Shown piece by piece: positions 25,159 to 34,036 of a DNA stretch of 64,000 nt. Source of the DNA: Kitasatospora cineracea (GTDB lineage Bacteria; Actinomycetota; Actinomycetes; Streptomycetales; Streptomycetaceae). The stretch's first letter is position 1. Each line of letters opens with the position of its first letter. The stretch spans positions 3,844,001 to 3,908,000 of the forward strand of contig NZ_RJVJ01000001.1 in assembly GCF_003751605.1 (NCBI RefSeq). Direction: 5' to 3'. The notes beneath the pieces are model-generated. The model saw nothing but the letters and a program-made list of their open reading frames with translations, did not search any database and was not told the DNA's origin. Made by a program: the position numbers and the translations under genes.

Positions 25159-25908
25159 GTGAAGTCGCTGCTCAGAACCACTGTCCTGCTCGCCGTCGCC
25201 GGGGGCCTGCTGGCCGCCCCGGCCGTCGCCGAGGCCGCGCCGGCCCTCCCCGGGCTGCCGTTCGGCCCGAACGGCCAGCAGTTGCCGACGCCCGGTCACC
25301 AGCTCCCCGCCGTCCGGCCGACCGGCCCCACCCAGCAGCACGCGCCGGTGCCCGCGACCCGCCCGCTGGACGCCGCCGCCCCGCTGCCGGCCGCGCCGAA
25401 GGCCCAACGGGCCCACGAGGCGGTCGAGTTCTTCTGGTACGACTGCTCGCACTCGGCGTTGCTCGAGCAGCCGCTCACCCGCTGGGCCGCCGAGCACCAG
25501 GCGGACGTCACGCTGCGCCGCGTCCCCGCGATCTGGGTCGGCAGCCCCGACGAGGCCGAACAGCGGGCCCACGCACGGCTGTTCTACGCCCTGGACCGGC
25601 TCGGCGAGGTCGACCGGATGCAGGCCGCGGTGTTCCGCGCGGTCCGCGAGCAGCACACCGACCTGACCACCGAGCAGTCCGCCGCCGACTGGGCCGCCAC
25701 CCAGGGCGTCGACGCGGCGAAGTTCCGGGCCGCGTACCGCTCCGCCGAGGTCGACCGGGCCGTCGAGGACGCCCCGAAGCTGTTCACCCAGAACCGGATC
25801 ACCGAACTGCCCACCGTGGTCGTCGACGGCAACGGCCGCACCTCGCCCACCAGGGCCGGGGGCGTGGACGGCATGCCGTCCGCCCTCGACCAGCTGGTCG
25901 CCGACTGA
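25159..25908 (+). CDS. Secreted DsbA-like thioredoxin-fold protein with CSHS active site
   Basis: A 249-residue protein with a Sec signal peptide (MKSLLRTTVLLAVAGGLLAAPAVAEAAPA), a Pro-rich spacer (about 30-80) and a DsbA-type domain starting AVEFFWYDC. In DsbA this segment is FFxxxCPHC; here it is C96-S-H-S99, so the resolving Cys is replaced by Ser. The cis-Pro loop is kept (ITELPTVVVDG). It cannot form the usual internal disulfide and might act as a monothiol isomerase or a chaperone-like binder. It follows a Cys-containing lipoprotein gene. The start is GTG 25159, directly after GGG-rich sequence. Confidence 0.8.
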   Translation: MKSLLRTTVLLAVAGGLLAAPAVAEAAPALPGLPFGPNGQQLPTPGHQLPAVRPTGPTQQHAPVPATRPLDAAAPLPAAPKAQRAHEAVEFFWYDCSHSALLEQPLTRWAAEHQADVTLRRVPAIWVGSPDEAEQRAHARLFYALDRLGEVDRMQAAVFRAVREQHTDLTTEQSAADWAATQGVDAAKFRAAYRSAEVDRAVEDAPKLFTQNRITELPTVVVDGNGRTSPTRAGGVDGMPSALDQLVAD

Positions 25909-26206
25909 ACCTCCGACCGACCCCCGGCCGGCCCTCGTCGCCCGAACTCCCCGGCCGGAAAGGGCGGTTCGGTCCGGAACCGTCCCGTACCCGGCCGAGT
26001 CGCCGCATTCTTCACCGAACCCGCCCCCCGCCCGCACACTCTGTGTCATTGTGGTCGGCGGGTCGGCCCGGCCGGGGGGATCGGCCGCCCGCACCGTCCG
26101 CGCGGCGGACGACAGGCAGACGACAGGCGGACGGCGCGGCCAGCGGGCGCAGCCGGACGGCACAGGCGCCGGGGGAGGCCACCGCCCCCGGGGAGGGCGG
26201 GAGTCC

Positions 26207-27106
26207 GTGGGGGGACAGCGCGCGCAGGTCATCGACGAGCAGCCGGGCCGGGTCGCCCCACCGGGTGCCGCCACCCCGACCGGGCCACCGCCCGAACTGG
26301 TCTTCAAACGCCGGCTGCGCCCCGTCCGGGTCGCCCACGAGCTGTGGGCCGCACGGGAGTTGGTGCGGGCGCTGGCCGAGCGCGACCTGCGCGCCCGGTA
26401 CAAGCAGGCGGTGCTCGGCTTCGCCTGGGCGGTGCTCACCCCGCTCGCGCTGTGCGCGATCTTCACCCTGGTGTTCCACCGGGCGGTCAAGATCGAGACC
26501 GGCGCCGTCCCGTACACGCTGTTCGCCTACCTCGGCCTGATCGTCTGGCAGTTCTTCTCCAACACGATGAACCAGGGCGCGCTCAGCCTGGCCAACAACC
26601 TCAGCCTGCTGAACAAGGTGTACTGCCCGCGCGAGGTGTTCCCGCTCGCCACCATGCTGGTCGCCACCGTCGACATGGCGATCGGCGTCGGTGTGCTGGG
26701 CCTGATGTTCCTGGTCTTCTGGACGGCGCCCGCCGCGACCTTCCTGTGGGTGCTGCCGCTGCTGGCCGTCCAGTTCGCCTTCACCTACGGCATCGCGCTG
26801 GTCCTCTCGGTCGCCGTGGTCTACCTGCGCGACGTCCGCCACCTGCTGCCGATCATCACCCAGATGGGCGTCTTCGCCACCCCCGTCGCCTACCCGCTGG
26901 CCAAGATCCCGCACCGGCTGCAGGAGGTCTACGTCGGCGTCAACCCGCTCGGCGCCGTCATCGAGGGCTACCGCAAGGCGCTGCTGTACGGCGAGGCGCC
27001 GAACGCCCAGCTCACCCTGATCGCCGCGGCCAGTTCGCTGGTCTTCCTGGTCGGCGGCTACCTGGTCTTCAAGAAGCTGGAAACGGGGATCGCCGATGTC
27101 GCGTGA
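26207..27106 (+). CDS. Polysaccharide/teichoic-acid ABC exporter permease (TagG/Wzm-like)
   Basis: A 299-residue ABC-2 type permease. After a Pro-rich cytoplasmic start it has HELWAARELVRALAERDLRARYKQAVLGFAWAVLTPL, the family's conserved amphipathic helix leading into TM1, and about six membrane helices to the C-terminus. FFSNTMNQGALSLANNLSLLNKVYCPREVFPLA and YLRDVRHLLPIITQ are typical TagG/Wzm segments. It carries undecaprenyl-linked polysaccharide across the membrane together with the next gene's ATPase (11-bp overlap). GTG 26207 was chosen for the GGGAGGGCGGGAG just upstream; GTG/ATG 26051 would add a low-complexity extension. Confidence 0.9.
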   Translation: MGGQRAQVIDEQPGRVAPPGAATPTGPPPELVFKRRLRPVRVAHELWAARELVRALAERDLRARYKQAVLGFAWAVLTPLALCAIFTLVFHRAVKIETGAVPYTLFAYLGLIVWQFFSNTMNQGALSLANNLSLLNKVYCPREVFPLATMLVATVDMAIGVGVLGLMFLVFWTAPAATFLWVLPLLAVQFAFTYGIALVLSVAVVYLRDVRHLLPIITQMGVFATPVAYPLAKIPHRLQEVYVGVNPLGAVIEGYRKALLYGEAPNAQLTLIAAASSLVFLVGGYLVFKKLETGIADVA

Positions 27107-28295
27107 CTACCCGCCGGGCACCATCCGCACCGAGCAGGTCTGGAAGCGGTTCCGCGCCGACCAGCAGCGCATGCTGCTGCGCGACCGGGTCGACCAGGTC
27201 GCCCGCCGCCTGCGCGGCGACCGCGGCGAGGACTGGCGCTGGGCCCTGCGCGACATCAACCTGCACGTCGAACCCGGCGAGTCGGTCGGCCTGATCGGCT
27301 CCAACGGCTCCGGCAAGTCGACGCTGCTGAAGATGCTCACCCGGGTCATGTACCCGTACGCGGGCGTCATCGACGTGCGCGGCCGGATCGGCGCCCTGAT
27401 CGAGATCCGGGCCGGCATCCACCCCGACCTGACCGGCCGCGAGAACATCTACCTGTTCGGCGCGCTGCTCGGCCTCAAGCGCCGCGAGGTCGCCGGACGC
27501 TTCGACGACATCGTCGAGTTCGCCCGCCTCGGCGGCGCGATCGACCGGCAGGTCAAGTTCTACTCCTCCGGCATGCAGATGCGCCTGGGCTTCGCGGTCG
27601 CCGCCTACCTGGAACCGCACGTCCTGCTGGTCGACGAGGTCCTCGCGGTCGGCGACGCCGTCTTCCAACAGCGCTGCCTGGACCGGATGCGGGAAGTCGC
27701 CGAACAGGGCACCACCATCGTCTTCGTCTCGCACGACCTGCCCGCCGTGCAGTCCATCTGCCGCCGCGGCATCTGGCTCGAACAGGGCACCGTCCGGGTC
27801 GACGCCGGCATCACGGACGCGCTGGCCGGCTACCGCGACTCCATCGAGGCCCAGTCCGAGGCGAGCGCCCGGGTCGGCGAACCCCTGCAACTGCTCAAGT
27901 ACGAGGTGCGCGGCGAGGACGCCGACGACACCACCCTGCACACCGACGAGCCCGTCACCGTCGAACTCACCCTCGGCGGCGACTACCGCGGCGACGCCAC
28001 CCTGCACCTGGGCGTCAGCGAGGGCACCTCCAGCCCGATCTTCCAGATCAGCCACGAGATCCGGCTCACCGGCGGCGACCACCGCGTCGCCTGCGTCATC
28101 CCGCGGCTGCCGCTGCCGCGCGGCCGCTACACCCTGTGGACGGGCGTCTACTCGATCGGCAAGACCGACGGCGGCACCCTGATGAGCTGGCACTCCGCCG
28201 GGCAGTTCGACGTCTTCGGCCCGATGCTCGACACCCCGCCGCGCGCCGTCGTGATGGCCGCCCCCGTCTTCGTCCCGCACCAGTGGGAGGACTGA
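27096..28295 (+). CDS. Polysaccharide ABC exporter ATP-binding protein with C-terminal Wzt-like domain
   Basis: A 399-residue ATPase. Walker A is GSNGSGKST (68-76), the ABC signature is the exporter-type YSSGM (156-160), Walker B is LLVDE (177-181) and the switch His is H213. The TagH/Wzt hallmark IEIRAGIHPDLTGRENIY is present. Residues about 260-399 form an extra beta-sandwich like the Wzt C-terminal domain, which in O-antigen systems recognises the modified chain end before export. ATG 27096 overlaps the permease gene. A glycosyltransferase gene follows after two bases. Confidence 0.93.
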   Translation: MSRDYPPGTIRTEQVWKRFRADQQRMLLRDRVDQVARRLRGDRGEDWRWALRDINLHVEPGESVGLIGSNGSGKSTLLKMLTRVMYPYAGVIDVRGRIGALIEIRAGIHPDLTGRENIYLFGALLGLKRREVAGRFDDIVEFARLGGAIDRQVKFYSSGMQMRLGFAVAAYLEPHVLLVDEVLAVGDAVFQQRCLDRMREVAEQGTTIVFVSHDLPAVQSICRRGIWLEQGTVRVDAGITDALAGYRDSIEAQSEASARVGEPLQLLKYEVRGEDADDTTLHTDEPVTVELTLGGDYRGDATLHLGVSEGTSSPIFQISHEIRLTGGDHRVACVIPRLPLPRGRYTLWTGVYSIGKTDGGTLMSWHSAGQFDVFGPMLDTPPRAVVMAAPVFVPHQWED

Positions 28296-28297
28296 TC

Positions 28298-29497
28298 ATG
28301 CGCTCCGTCCGGGTCCTGGTCCACCTCAACAACCTCGCCCTCGGCGGCGCCCAGCTCAACGCCGTCGACATCGCCCGCACCCTGCGCGACCGCGGCCACC
28401 AGCCCGTCCTGTTCGCCCAGGGCGTCGACGGCCCCGCCCCGCTGGTCGACCTCGCCGCCGAACACGGCCTCGACCTGGTCGTCGCCGGCGACCCCGCCAC
28501 CCCGCACGCCGTCGTCCGCGCCCGCCTCACCCGGCTCGCCGACGAACACGGCTCCCAACTCGTCCACGCCTGGGAGGTCCGGGCCGCCCGCAACGCCTAC
28601 TTCGGCCCCGGCCGCCAGGGCCGCCTCCCCGTCGTCACCACCTTCTACGGCATCCGGATGCTCCGCGGCATGCCCCGCCACCAGCCCCTGGTCCTCGGCC
28701 TCGGCGCGCTGCTCCCCGACGGCCGCGCCTTCGGCCACCGCGACCTGCGCCTGATCGAACCCCCCGTCAACACCGACTCCGACGCGCCGGGTTCGGTCTC
28801 CGGGGACGCCTTCCGCGCCGAAGTGGGGGCCTCTCCCGACCACCTCCTGCTCTGCATCGTCACCCGCCTGGTCTCCGGCCTGGAGAAGGACGCCGGCGTC
28901 TCCCGCACCATCGCCGCCCTCCGCCTCCTCGACGACCCCCGCCTCGTCCTCGCCGTCGTCGGCGGCGGTCCCAGCGAGGAGCGCCTGCGCGCCGAAGCCG
29001 CCGCCGCCAACGAGGAACTCGGCCGCCGGGCCGTCGTCCTCACCGGCCAGCGCCCCGACCCCCGCCCCGCCTACCAGGCCGCCGACCTCGTCCTCGGCAT
29101 GGGCGGCTCCGCCCTCCGCGGCCTCGCCTTCGCCAAACCCGTCATCGTCCACGGCGCGAGCGGCTACACCGCCGTCCACGAACCCGGCCCCCTGGTCGAA
29201 CCGCACGCCTCCCGCTGCATGTACGGCCACGGCGACCACCCCGCCGACGCCAAGGCCCTGGCCGCCCAGATCCGCGCCCTCGCCGACGCCCCCACCCGCC
29301 GCGCCGAACTCGGCAGCTGGGGCCGCGACTGGGTCGTCGACCGCTTCTCCCTCGCCCACGTCACCACCGCCTTCGAGGAGATCTACCGCGAACTCCTCCA
29401 CCAGCCCCCCGGCCGCACCGCCTGGCTCCGCGACCTCGAACAGATGTCCCGCTACGAGTTCGTGAAGCCCACGGCCCGCCGCCTGATCGGCCGCTGA
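28298..29497 (+). CDS. Glycosyltransferase (GT4-like) linked to the ABC exporter
   Basis: A 399-residue GT-B protein. The N-terminus is VLVHLNNLALGGAQLNAVDIARTLRDRG, the acceptor-domain glycine loop. The donor half contains LLLCIVTRLVSGLEKDAGVSRTI and GMGGSALRGLAFAKPVIVHG, where the usual first Glu of the EX7E motif is not obvious. It is translated with the ABC exporter (two-base gap) and probably builds or caps the glycan that the exporter carries. ATG 28298 follows GGGAGGACTG. Confidence 0.8.
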   Translation: MRSVRVLVHLNNLALGGAQLNAVDIARTLRDRGHQPVLFAQGVDGPAPLVDLAAEHGLDLVVAGDPATPHAVVRARLTRLADEHGSQLVHAWEVRAARNAYFGPGRQGRLPVVTTFYGIRMLRGMPRHQPLVLGLGALLPDGRAFGHRDLRLIEPPVNTDSDAPGSVSGDAFRAEVGASPDHLLLCIVTRLVSGLEKDAGVSRTIAALRLLDDPRLVLAVVGGGPSEERLRAEAAAANEELGRRAVVLTGQRPDPRPAYQAADLVLGMGGSALRGLAFAKPVIVHGASGYTAVHEPGPLVEPHASRCMYGHGDHPADAKALAAQIRALADAPTRRAELGSWGRDWVVDRFSLAHVTTAFEEIYRELLHQPPGRTAWLRDLEQMSRYEFVKPTARRLIGR

Positions 29498-29512
29498 CAC
29501 CCCATCACCCCT

Positions 29513-29544
29513 CCGCGAGCGGAACGAACGGGACCGCCTCGCGG
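29513..29544. terminator. Bidirectional terminator candidate
   Basis: CCGCGAG (29513-29519) pairs with CTCGCGG (29538-29544) between the convergent glycosyltransferase gene and the hypothetical gene at 29546. The loop contains further GCGG/CCGC pairing. Confidence 0.45.
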
Positions 29545-29545
29545 A

Positions 29546-30100
29546 TCATGACGGCGGGACGGGGACACCGAGGGCTCGGAGCAGGTCCCAGGCGGCGTGT
29601 TCGGCGTACAACTCGTCGGATTCGACGGCCAGTTCGACCTGTCGGGGATCGCAGGGCAGCCCGGCGGCGCGGGCCCGGGCGAGGGCGTGGCCGAGGGCCT
29701 CGGCGCGCTGCTGCTCCCACTCGGCGGTGACCTCGTCGACGCACTCCTGCCACTCCTCGGCGCTCAGCCCCTCGTCGTCCTGCTCGCAGCCGAACCGCTC
29801 CCGCACGGCCTGCTCGACGACCAGGTGGACGGCCTGCTCGAACATCCAGGCCGGGCCGCCGGGCAGGCAGCCGTGGATCTCGGACCGGTCGCCGTGCAAG
29901 ACCCGGGCCACCAGCGCGGGGGCGGCGGTCCGTCCGGCGAGGCGGGCGGCGAGGTCGTCGGGAGGGGCGGGGGCGGCGGTGCCGTAGTCGGTCAGGACGT
30001 GCCAGCCGCCGGGACACGGGAGGACCTCGGCCGGTTCGGGGACCTCGGGCAGCTCCGCGCTCCCGGCACGGAAGACGATCAGGTGGCCGGTGAAGCCCAC
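29546..30100 (-). CDS. Hypothetical protein, acidic
   Basis: A 184-residue soluble protein of unrecognised family. It begins MGFTGHLIVFRAGSAELPEVPEPAEVLPCPGGWHVLTDYG and ends in a helical acidic half (AEEWQECVDEVTAEWEQQRAEALGHALARAR, then QVELAVESDELYAEHAAWDLLRALGV). Codon use is normal for the window. No signal or membrane helix. It is 28 bp upstream of the methyltransferase gene's 3' end on the same strand. No function can be assigned. Confidence 0.65.
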   Translation of the reverse strand: MGFTGHLIVFRAGSAELPEVPEPAEVLPCPGGWHVLTDYGTAAPAPPDDLAARLAGRTAAPALVARVLHGDRSEIHGCLPGGPAWMFEQAVHLVVEQAVRERFGCEQDDEGLSAEEWQECVDEVTAEWEQQRAEALGHALARARAAGLPCDPRQVELAVESDELYAEHAAWDLLRALGVPVPPS

Positions 30101-30128
30101 GGGTTCCCCCTCGGAACGCTGCCGGGAC

Positions 30129-30869
30129 TCAACTCCCCTTCCGGAGCACCAGTGTGACGAAGCCGAAGCTGTCGCGGTACCCGGTCAGCCACTCCTCCCG
30201 GTGGGTGTCCGCCGCGCGCAGCGCGGCCTCGCGCTCGGGCCCCGGCGGCCGGTCGAGGGCCCAGTCGGCGAGGGAGCCGGTCCAGGCCCACTCGTAGGCG
30301 TCGAGTTCGGCCCGGCTGGAGGTGTGCCCGGCGACGGGCCGCCAGCCGGCGTCCCGGACCGCGGACACCGTCCCGGCCAGGTCGGTGAGGCCGTCACCGA
30401 ACAACTCCCTGGCGCGGGGCGCCGGTTCGCGCTCCCAGTAGGACTCGCCGAGCAGCACCGCGCCGCCCGGCGCGAGCAGCGGACCGATCGCGGCGAGGGC
30501 CGGGCCGAGCCCGCCGAAGGCGTGGGTCGCGCCCACGCACAGCACCGCGTCGAAGGGCTCGGCCGCGGTGAACTCCCGGGCGTCGCAGTGGTGCAGGCCG
30601 ATCCGCCGGGCCACGCCGAGCCGCTCCGCGGTGCGCAGGGCGGTGCGCAGCGCGGCCGGGTCGGTGTCGACACCGACCGCCCGCAGGGCCGGGTGCGCGG
30701 CCAACGCCCGTACCAGCCAAGGGGCTTCGCCGCAGCCGAAGTCGAGCAGCCGCCCGTCCGCCCGGCCGCGCAGCAGCCGCTCCAGCAGCTCCCGCACCGC
30801 CTCGTCCGACAGCGGCGCGGCGACCGGGTGGTCGCGGTGCGCGATCCGTGAGATCTCCTGGCGCTCCAT
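30129..30869 (-). CDS. Class I SAM-dependent methyltransferase
   Basis: A 246-residue methyltransferase. Motif I is LLDFGCGEAPW (about 42-52), with the acidic ribose-binding position in VGVDTDPAAL, motif II/post-I at HHCDAREF and motif IV FDAVLCVGATHAFGG. GALLLGESYWEREPAPRA fits the family of small-molecule methyltransferases. The substrate is unknown. It is 29 bp downstream of the HpnB-like glycosyltransferase gene on the same strand, so the two are probably co-transcribed. Confidence 0.85.
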   Translation of the reverse strand: MERQEISRIAHRDHPVAAPLSDEAVRELLERLLRGRADGRLLDFGCGEAPWLVRALAAHPALRAVGVDTDPAALRTALRTAERLGVARRIGLHHCDAREFTAAEPFDAVLCVGATHAFGGLGPALAAIGPLLAPGGAVLLGESYWEREPAPRARELFGDGLTDLAGTVSAVRDAGWRPVAGHTSSRAELDAYEWAWTGSLADWALDRPPGPEREAALRAADTHREEWLTGYRDSFGFVTLVLRKGS

Positions 30870-30898
30870 CGTCGGATCCTGCCCGTTCCGGTCGGGAG

Positions 30899-32062
30899 CT
30901 ATTCGGCGCGCTGCGGCCGCGGGTAGGTGCGGCCCTTCCAGGCGGCGCCCCGGCCGCGCCAGTGCTGGACGGCGGAGTCGACCGTCATCAGCAGGTACAG
31001 CAGCGCGGTGAACGGCAGCAGCGGCGCGGCGGCCACGGGCTGCCCGTAGTAGCGGAGCATCGGCGCGTACGTCCCGGCCATCACCGCCCACCCGGCCAGG
31101 CCCGCCCCGGCCGTCCACCATGCCCCGGCGGCGGCCCCGGCGACGGCGGCCACCGGCGGTACCAGGTAGACCAGCGCCAGGCCCGCCACCGTCCCCGCCA
31201 ACAGCAGCGGCGAGTACCGGAGTTGGGCGTAAGCGCTGCGCGAGACCATCCGCCACAGCGGGCCCAGCGCGGGGTAGGGGCGGACCGAGTCGACCCGGTC
31301 CGCGAGGCCCAGCCAGGTCCGGCCGCCGGTGCGCTTGACCGCCCGGGCCAGCGAGACGTCGTCGATCACCGCCCCGCGGATCGCCGCGACCCCGCCCGCC
31401 CGCTCCAGCGCGGAGCGCCGCACCAGCGAGCAGCCGCCGGCCGCGGCGGCGGTCCGGGCGCCGGGCCGGTTGGCGCGCCGGAAGGGGTACAGCTGGGCGA
31501 AGAAGTACACGAACGCCGGGACGATCAGCCGTTCCCAGCCGCCGGCCACCCGCAGCCGGGCCATCTGCGAGACCAGGTCCAGCCGGTGGCCCTCCCCGGC
31601 CGCGACCAGCGCCCGCAGCGAACCGGGGCGGTGCGCGATGTCGGCGTCCGTCAGCAGCAGCCACTCGGCGTCCCCGGCCTGTCCGACGCCGTGCCGCAGC
31701 GCCCACAGCTTGCCGGTCCAACCCTCCGGCAGCGGCGGGGGAGTGGTCACCGCCAGCTCCAGCCCCCCGGTGCGCTCCGCCAGCTCCCGGGCCAGCCCAC
31801 CGGTGCCGTCGGTGCTGTGGTCGTCCACCAGCACCACCCGGGCCCGCCCCGGGTACTCCTGCGCCAGCAGGCTCGGCAGCGACACCGGCAGCACCTGCGC
31901 CTCGTCCCGGGCCGGGACCAGCACCACCACCGAGGGCCAGGGCGCGGGCTCGTCACCGCCCCGCGGCAGCCGCTGGTCCGTCCGCCAGAACCCCCCGTGG
32001 CACACCGCCAGCCACACCCACGCCAGCAGCGACACCACCGAGACCCACCACAGCACCGTCAC
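30899..32062 (-). CDS. Membrane glycosyltransferase family 2 (HpnB-like)
   Basis: A 387-residue GT2. An N-terminal anchor helix (VLWWVSVVSLLAWVWLAVCHGGFW) is followed by a GT-A domain with VVVLVPARDEAQVLPVSLPSLL, the DXD-like TDADIAH, and DDVSLARAVKR, then several C-terminal membrane helices (about 270-370). The layout matches the hopanoid-associated HpnB family; whether it acts on hopanoids is not shown here, because no hpn genes are nearby. GTG 32062 was chosen because it opens the first helix. The frame stays open upstream through a 15-bp repeat, which would add a collagen-like PG-rich extension, judged less likely. Confidence 0.8.
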   Translation of the reverse strand: MTVLWWVSVVSLLAWVWLAVCHGGFWRTDQRLPRGGDEPAPWPSVVVLVPARDEAQVLPVSLPSLLAQEYPGRARVVLVDDHSTDGTGGLARELAERTGGLELAVTTPPPLPEGWTGKLWALRHGVGQAGDAEWLLLTDADIAHRPGSLRALVAAGEGHRLDLVSQMARLRVAGGWERLIVPAFVYFFAQLYPFRRANRPGARTAAAAGGCSLVRRSALERAGGVAAIRGAVIDDVSLARAVKRTGGRTWLGLADRVDSVRPYPALGPLWRMVSRSAYAQLRYSPLLLAGTVAGLALVYLVPPVAAVAGAAAGAWWTAGAGLAGWAVMAGTYAPMLRYYGQPVAAAPLLPFTALLYLLMTVDSAVQHWRGRGAAWKGRTYPRPQRAE

Positions 32063-32096
32063 CCGGGCAGTCTGCCCGATCCGGCCCCGGCCACCC

Positions 32097-32231
32097 CCGA
32101 GGCGCGACGGACCGGGGCACGACGGCCCGGGGTACGGCGGCCCGGGGCGCGACGGCCCGGGGCGCGACGGTCCGGGGTACGGCGGTCCGGGGCGCGACGG
32201 CCCGGGGCGCGACGGTCCGGGGTACGGCGGC
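32097..32231. repeat. 15-bp tandem repeat array, nine units
   Basis: Nine 15-bp units run from 32097 to 32231, following CCGGGGCGCGACGGC with a second type CCGGGGTACGGCGGC. From 32127 on the types repeat as Y-R-R-Y-R-R-Y, giving a 45-bp higher-order period. The array begins directly after the stop of the minus-strand gene at 32248 and ends about 35 bp before the HpnB-like start. Confidence 0.92.
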
Positions 32232-32247
32232 CCGAAGCGCGGGGGTG

Positions 32248-32991
32248 TCAGGCGGGTTCCGGCGGCAGCGCGGCCACGGCCAGGGCGACGGCCTCGGCGG
32301 CGGTGGCGACCGTGGTGGGTTCGCCGCCGCCCGCGCGGACCAGGTAGCCGCCGCGGTACAGCGGCTCGACGGACGCGCCGACCCGCTCGAACGGGTGGTC
32401 GGGCGTGCTGGAGAACCACAGGGTGTGGTGGCTGGTGACCGGCCGCAGCCGCCGTAGCCGGGGCTGCGCGAACGCCGCCTCCCACAGGGCCTTCACCTCC
32501 TCGCGGGCCAGGGGGTACGGGCCGTGCTCGAAGTCCTGCATGCGCACCCGCCAGTTCAGTTCGATCCGGTCCAGCGGCGCCCGCTCGTGGGCGAACGCCC
32601 ACTCCTGGACGTGCAGGAACGGGGCGGTCCGCCGGATCGCCGCCAGGTCCGCCCCGGCCAGCCAGGCCGAGACCGCCCGGAGGGCCGAGAGCAGGTCCGG
32701 CGGGCGTCCCTCGGCCAGCGGCAGCCGGCCGCGGCGCAGTGTCAGGTGCGGGGGGCGGCGGTCGTTCTCCCCGCGCAGTCTCGCCCCGTCGGGTGCCGAC
32801 GGGCCCGGGCCGCCCCCGTGGTGCGGCGCGGGCGGGAGGGGCGGCCCCTCGAACTCGGCCGTGCACCAGGCGAGTTTCCGCGCCGGGGGCAGCGGGAGGC
32901 CCGCCGCGGCGGCGAGCCGGGCCAGTTCGGCGCCGAACCGGGCCGCGGAGGCGTCCCGTTCGGCCTGGGTCTCGTGCGAGGGGAGGATCAC
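32248..32991 (-). CDS. Hypothetical protein
   Basis: About 247 residues, family not recognised. It starts VILPSHETQAERDASAARFGAELARLAAAAG and has a Pro/Gly-rich insert near 60-80, then a compact region with HVQEWAFAHERAPLDRIELNWRVRMQDFEHGPYPL and VEPLYRGGYLVRAGGGEPTTVATAAEAVALAVA. GTG 32991 is preferred; TTG 33039 would add 16 residues. No signal peptide. The 15-bp array follows its stop. Real coding is supported by length and codon use; function unknown. Confidence 0.6.
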   Translation of the reverse strand: MILPSHETQAERDASAARFGAELARLAAAAGLPLPPARKLAWCTAEFEGPPLPPAPHHGGGPGPSAPDGARLRGENDRRPPHLTLRRGRLPLAEGRPPDLLSALRAVSAWLAGADLAAIRRTAPFLHVQEWAFAHERAPLDRIELNWRVRMQDFEHGPYPLAREEVKALWEAAFAQPRLRRLRPVTSHHTLWFSSTPDHPFERVGASVEPLYRGGYLVRAGGGEPTTVATAAEAVALAVAALPPEPA

Positions 32992-33088
32992 AGCGCGAAG
33001 CGTAGGCCCGGGCCCGGGGCGGCGGGAATCCCTCCGCAAGGTCTCCGCCGCCCGCGAGGCAGGGCCCGGGCCCGGGGCGGCGGCGGGC

Positions 33089-33850
33089 TCAGACCCGGGC
33101 GGGGGCCGTCAGGAGCGCGCCCTGCGGGTAGGCGAGGGCCTCGGCCTGGAGGGCGGACGGGCGGCCGGAGTGGAGGACGGTCAGCGTTCCGTCGCCGGGG
33201 CGGGCGCCGGGGCCGAGGCGGCGCAGGGTCTGGGCGGCGATCGCGTCCGCGGAGCCGTGCAGGCGGACCGGGTGGGCGAGGGCGGCGGCGATCCGGTCGT
33301 CGATCAGTTCGTAGTGGGTGCAGCCCAGCACCACGTCGGTGGTCCCGGCGGGGGTGCGGGCGGCGGCCGAGGCGACGGCGGCGGCGATCGCGGCCCCGTC
33401 GGCCCGCTCGACGGCTTCGGCCAGCCCGGGGCAGGCCACCTCGTGGACCTCGGCGGCCCCGCCGAACTCGGCGATCAGCCCGCGCTGGTACGCGCTGCCG
33501 GTGGTCCGCGAGGTCGCCCAGATCGCCACCACCCCGCCGGCCGCGGCCGCGGGCTTGATCGCGGGCACCGTCCCGACCACCGGCAGCCCCGGCTCGAACT
33601 CGGCCCGCAGCCGGTCCAGCGCGTGCACCGTCGCCGTGTTGCAGGCCACCACCAGCGCCTCCGGGCGGTGCGCCATCGCGGCCCGGGCGCAGGCCAGCGC
33701 GTGCCCGGTGATGTCCTCGGGCGTCCGCGGCCCCCAGGGCATGCCGTCGGGGTCGCAGGAGACGACCAGGTCCGCGTCGGGGCGCAGCCGCCGGATCGCG
33801 GCGGCGGCGGCGAGCAGTCCGAGTCCGGAGTCCACGAGGGCGATCTTCAC
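33089..33850 (-). CDS. Glutamate racemase-like (Asp/Glu racemase superfamily)
   Basis: A 253-residue protein with the two catalytic cysteines of cofactor-independent Asp/Glu racemases: C70 in VVACNTATV and C177 in VLGCTHYELI. The N-terminal VDSGLGLL (6-13) and DPDGMPWGPR correspond to FDSGVGGL and the D..xPYG.K/R segment of MurI. It could supply D-Glu for peptidoglycan, but several positions differ from housekeeping MurI, so it may be a second racemase with another substrate. The start is GTG 33850. Confidence 0.75.
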   Translation of the reverse strand: MKIALVDSGLGLLAAAAAIRRLRPDADLVVSCDPDGMPWGPRTPEDITGHALACARAAMAHRPEALVVACNTATVHALDRLRAEFEPGLPVVGTVPAIKPAAAAGGVVAIWATSRTTGSAYQRGLIAEFGGAAEVHEVACPGLAEAVERADGAAIAAAVASAAARTPAGTTDVVLGCTHYELIDDRIAAALAHPVRLHGSADAIAAQTLRRLGPGARPGDGTLTVLHSGRPSALQAEALAYPQGALLTAPARV

Positions 33851-34036
33851 GAGCACCGACTCTACCCCGTGCCCCCGCGGCCCCCGCGGAGCCGCCGTCC
33901 CCGCCCCGGGCGCTCCGGCGCGAGCCGTGGCCCCCGGGCTCCGGGGACCCCGGCCTGCTCCGTTTGACTGACGGTATGACCGCGATCTTGGCGTGTCCCC
34001 GGCCAGTGGCGGCACCTCCTCCGAGGCTTGGGTCCC

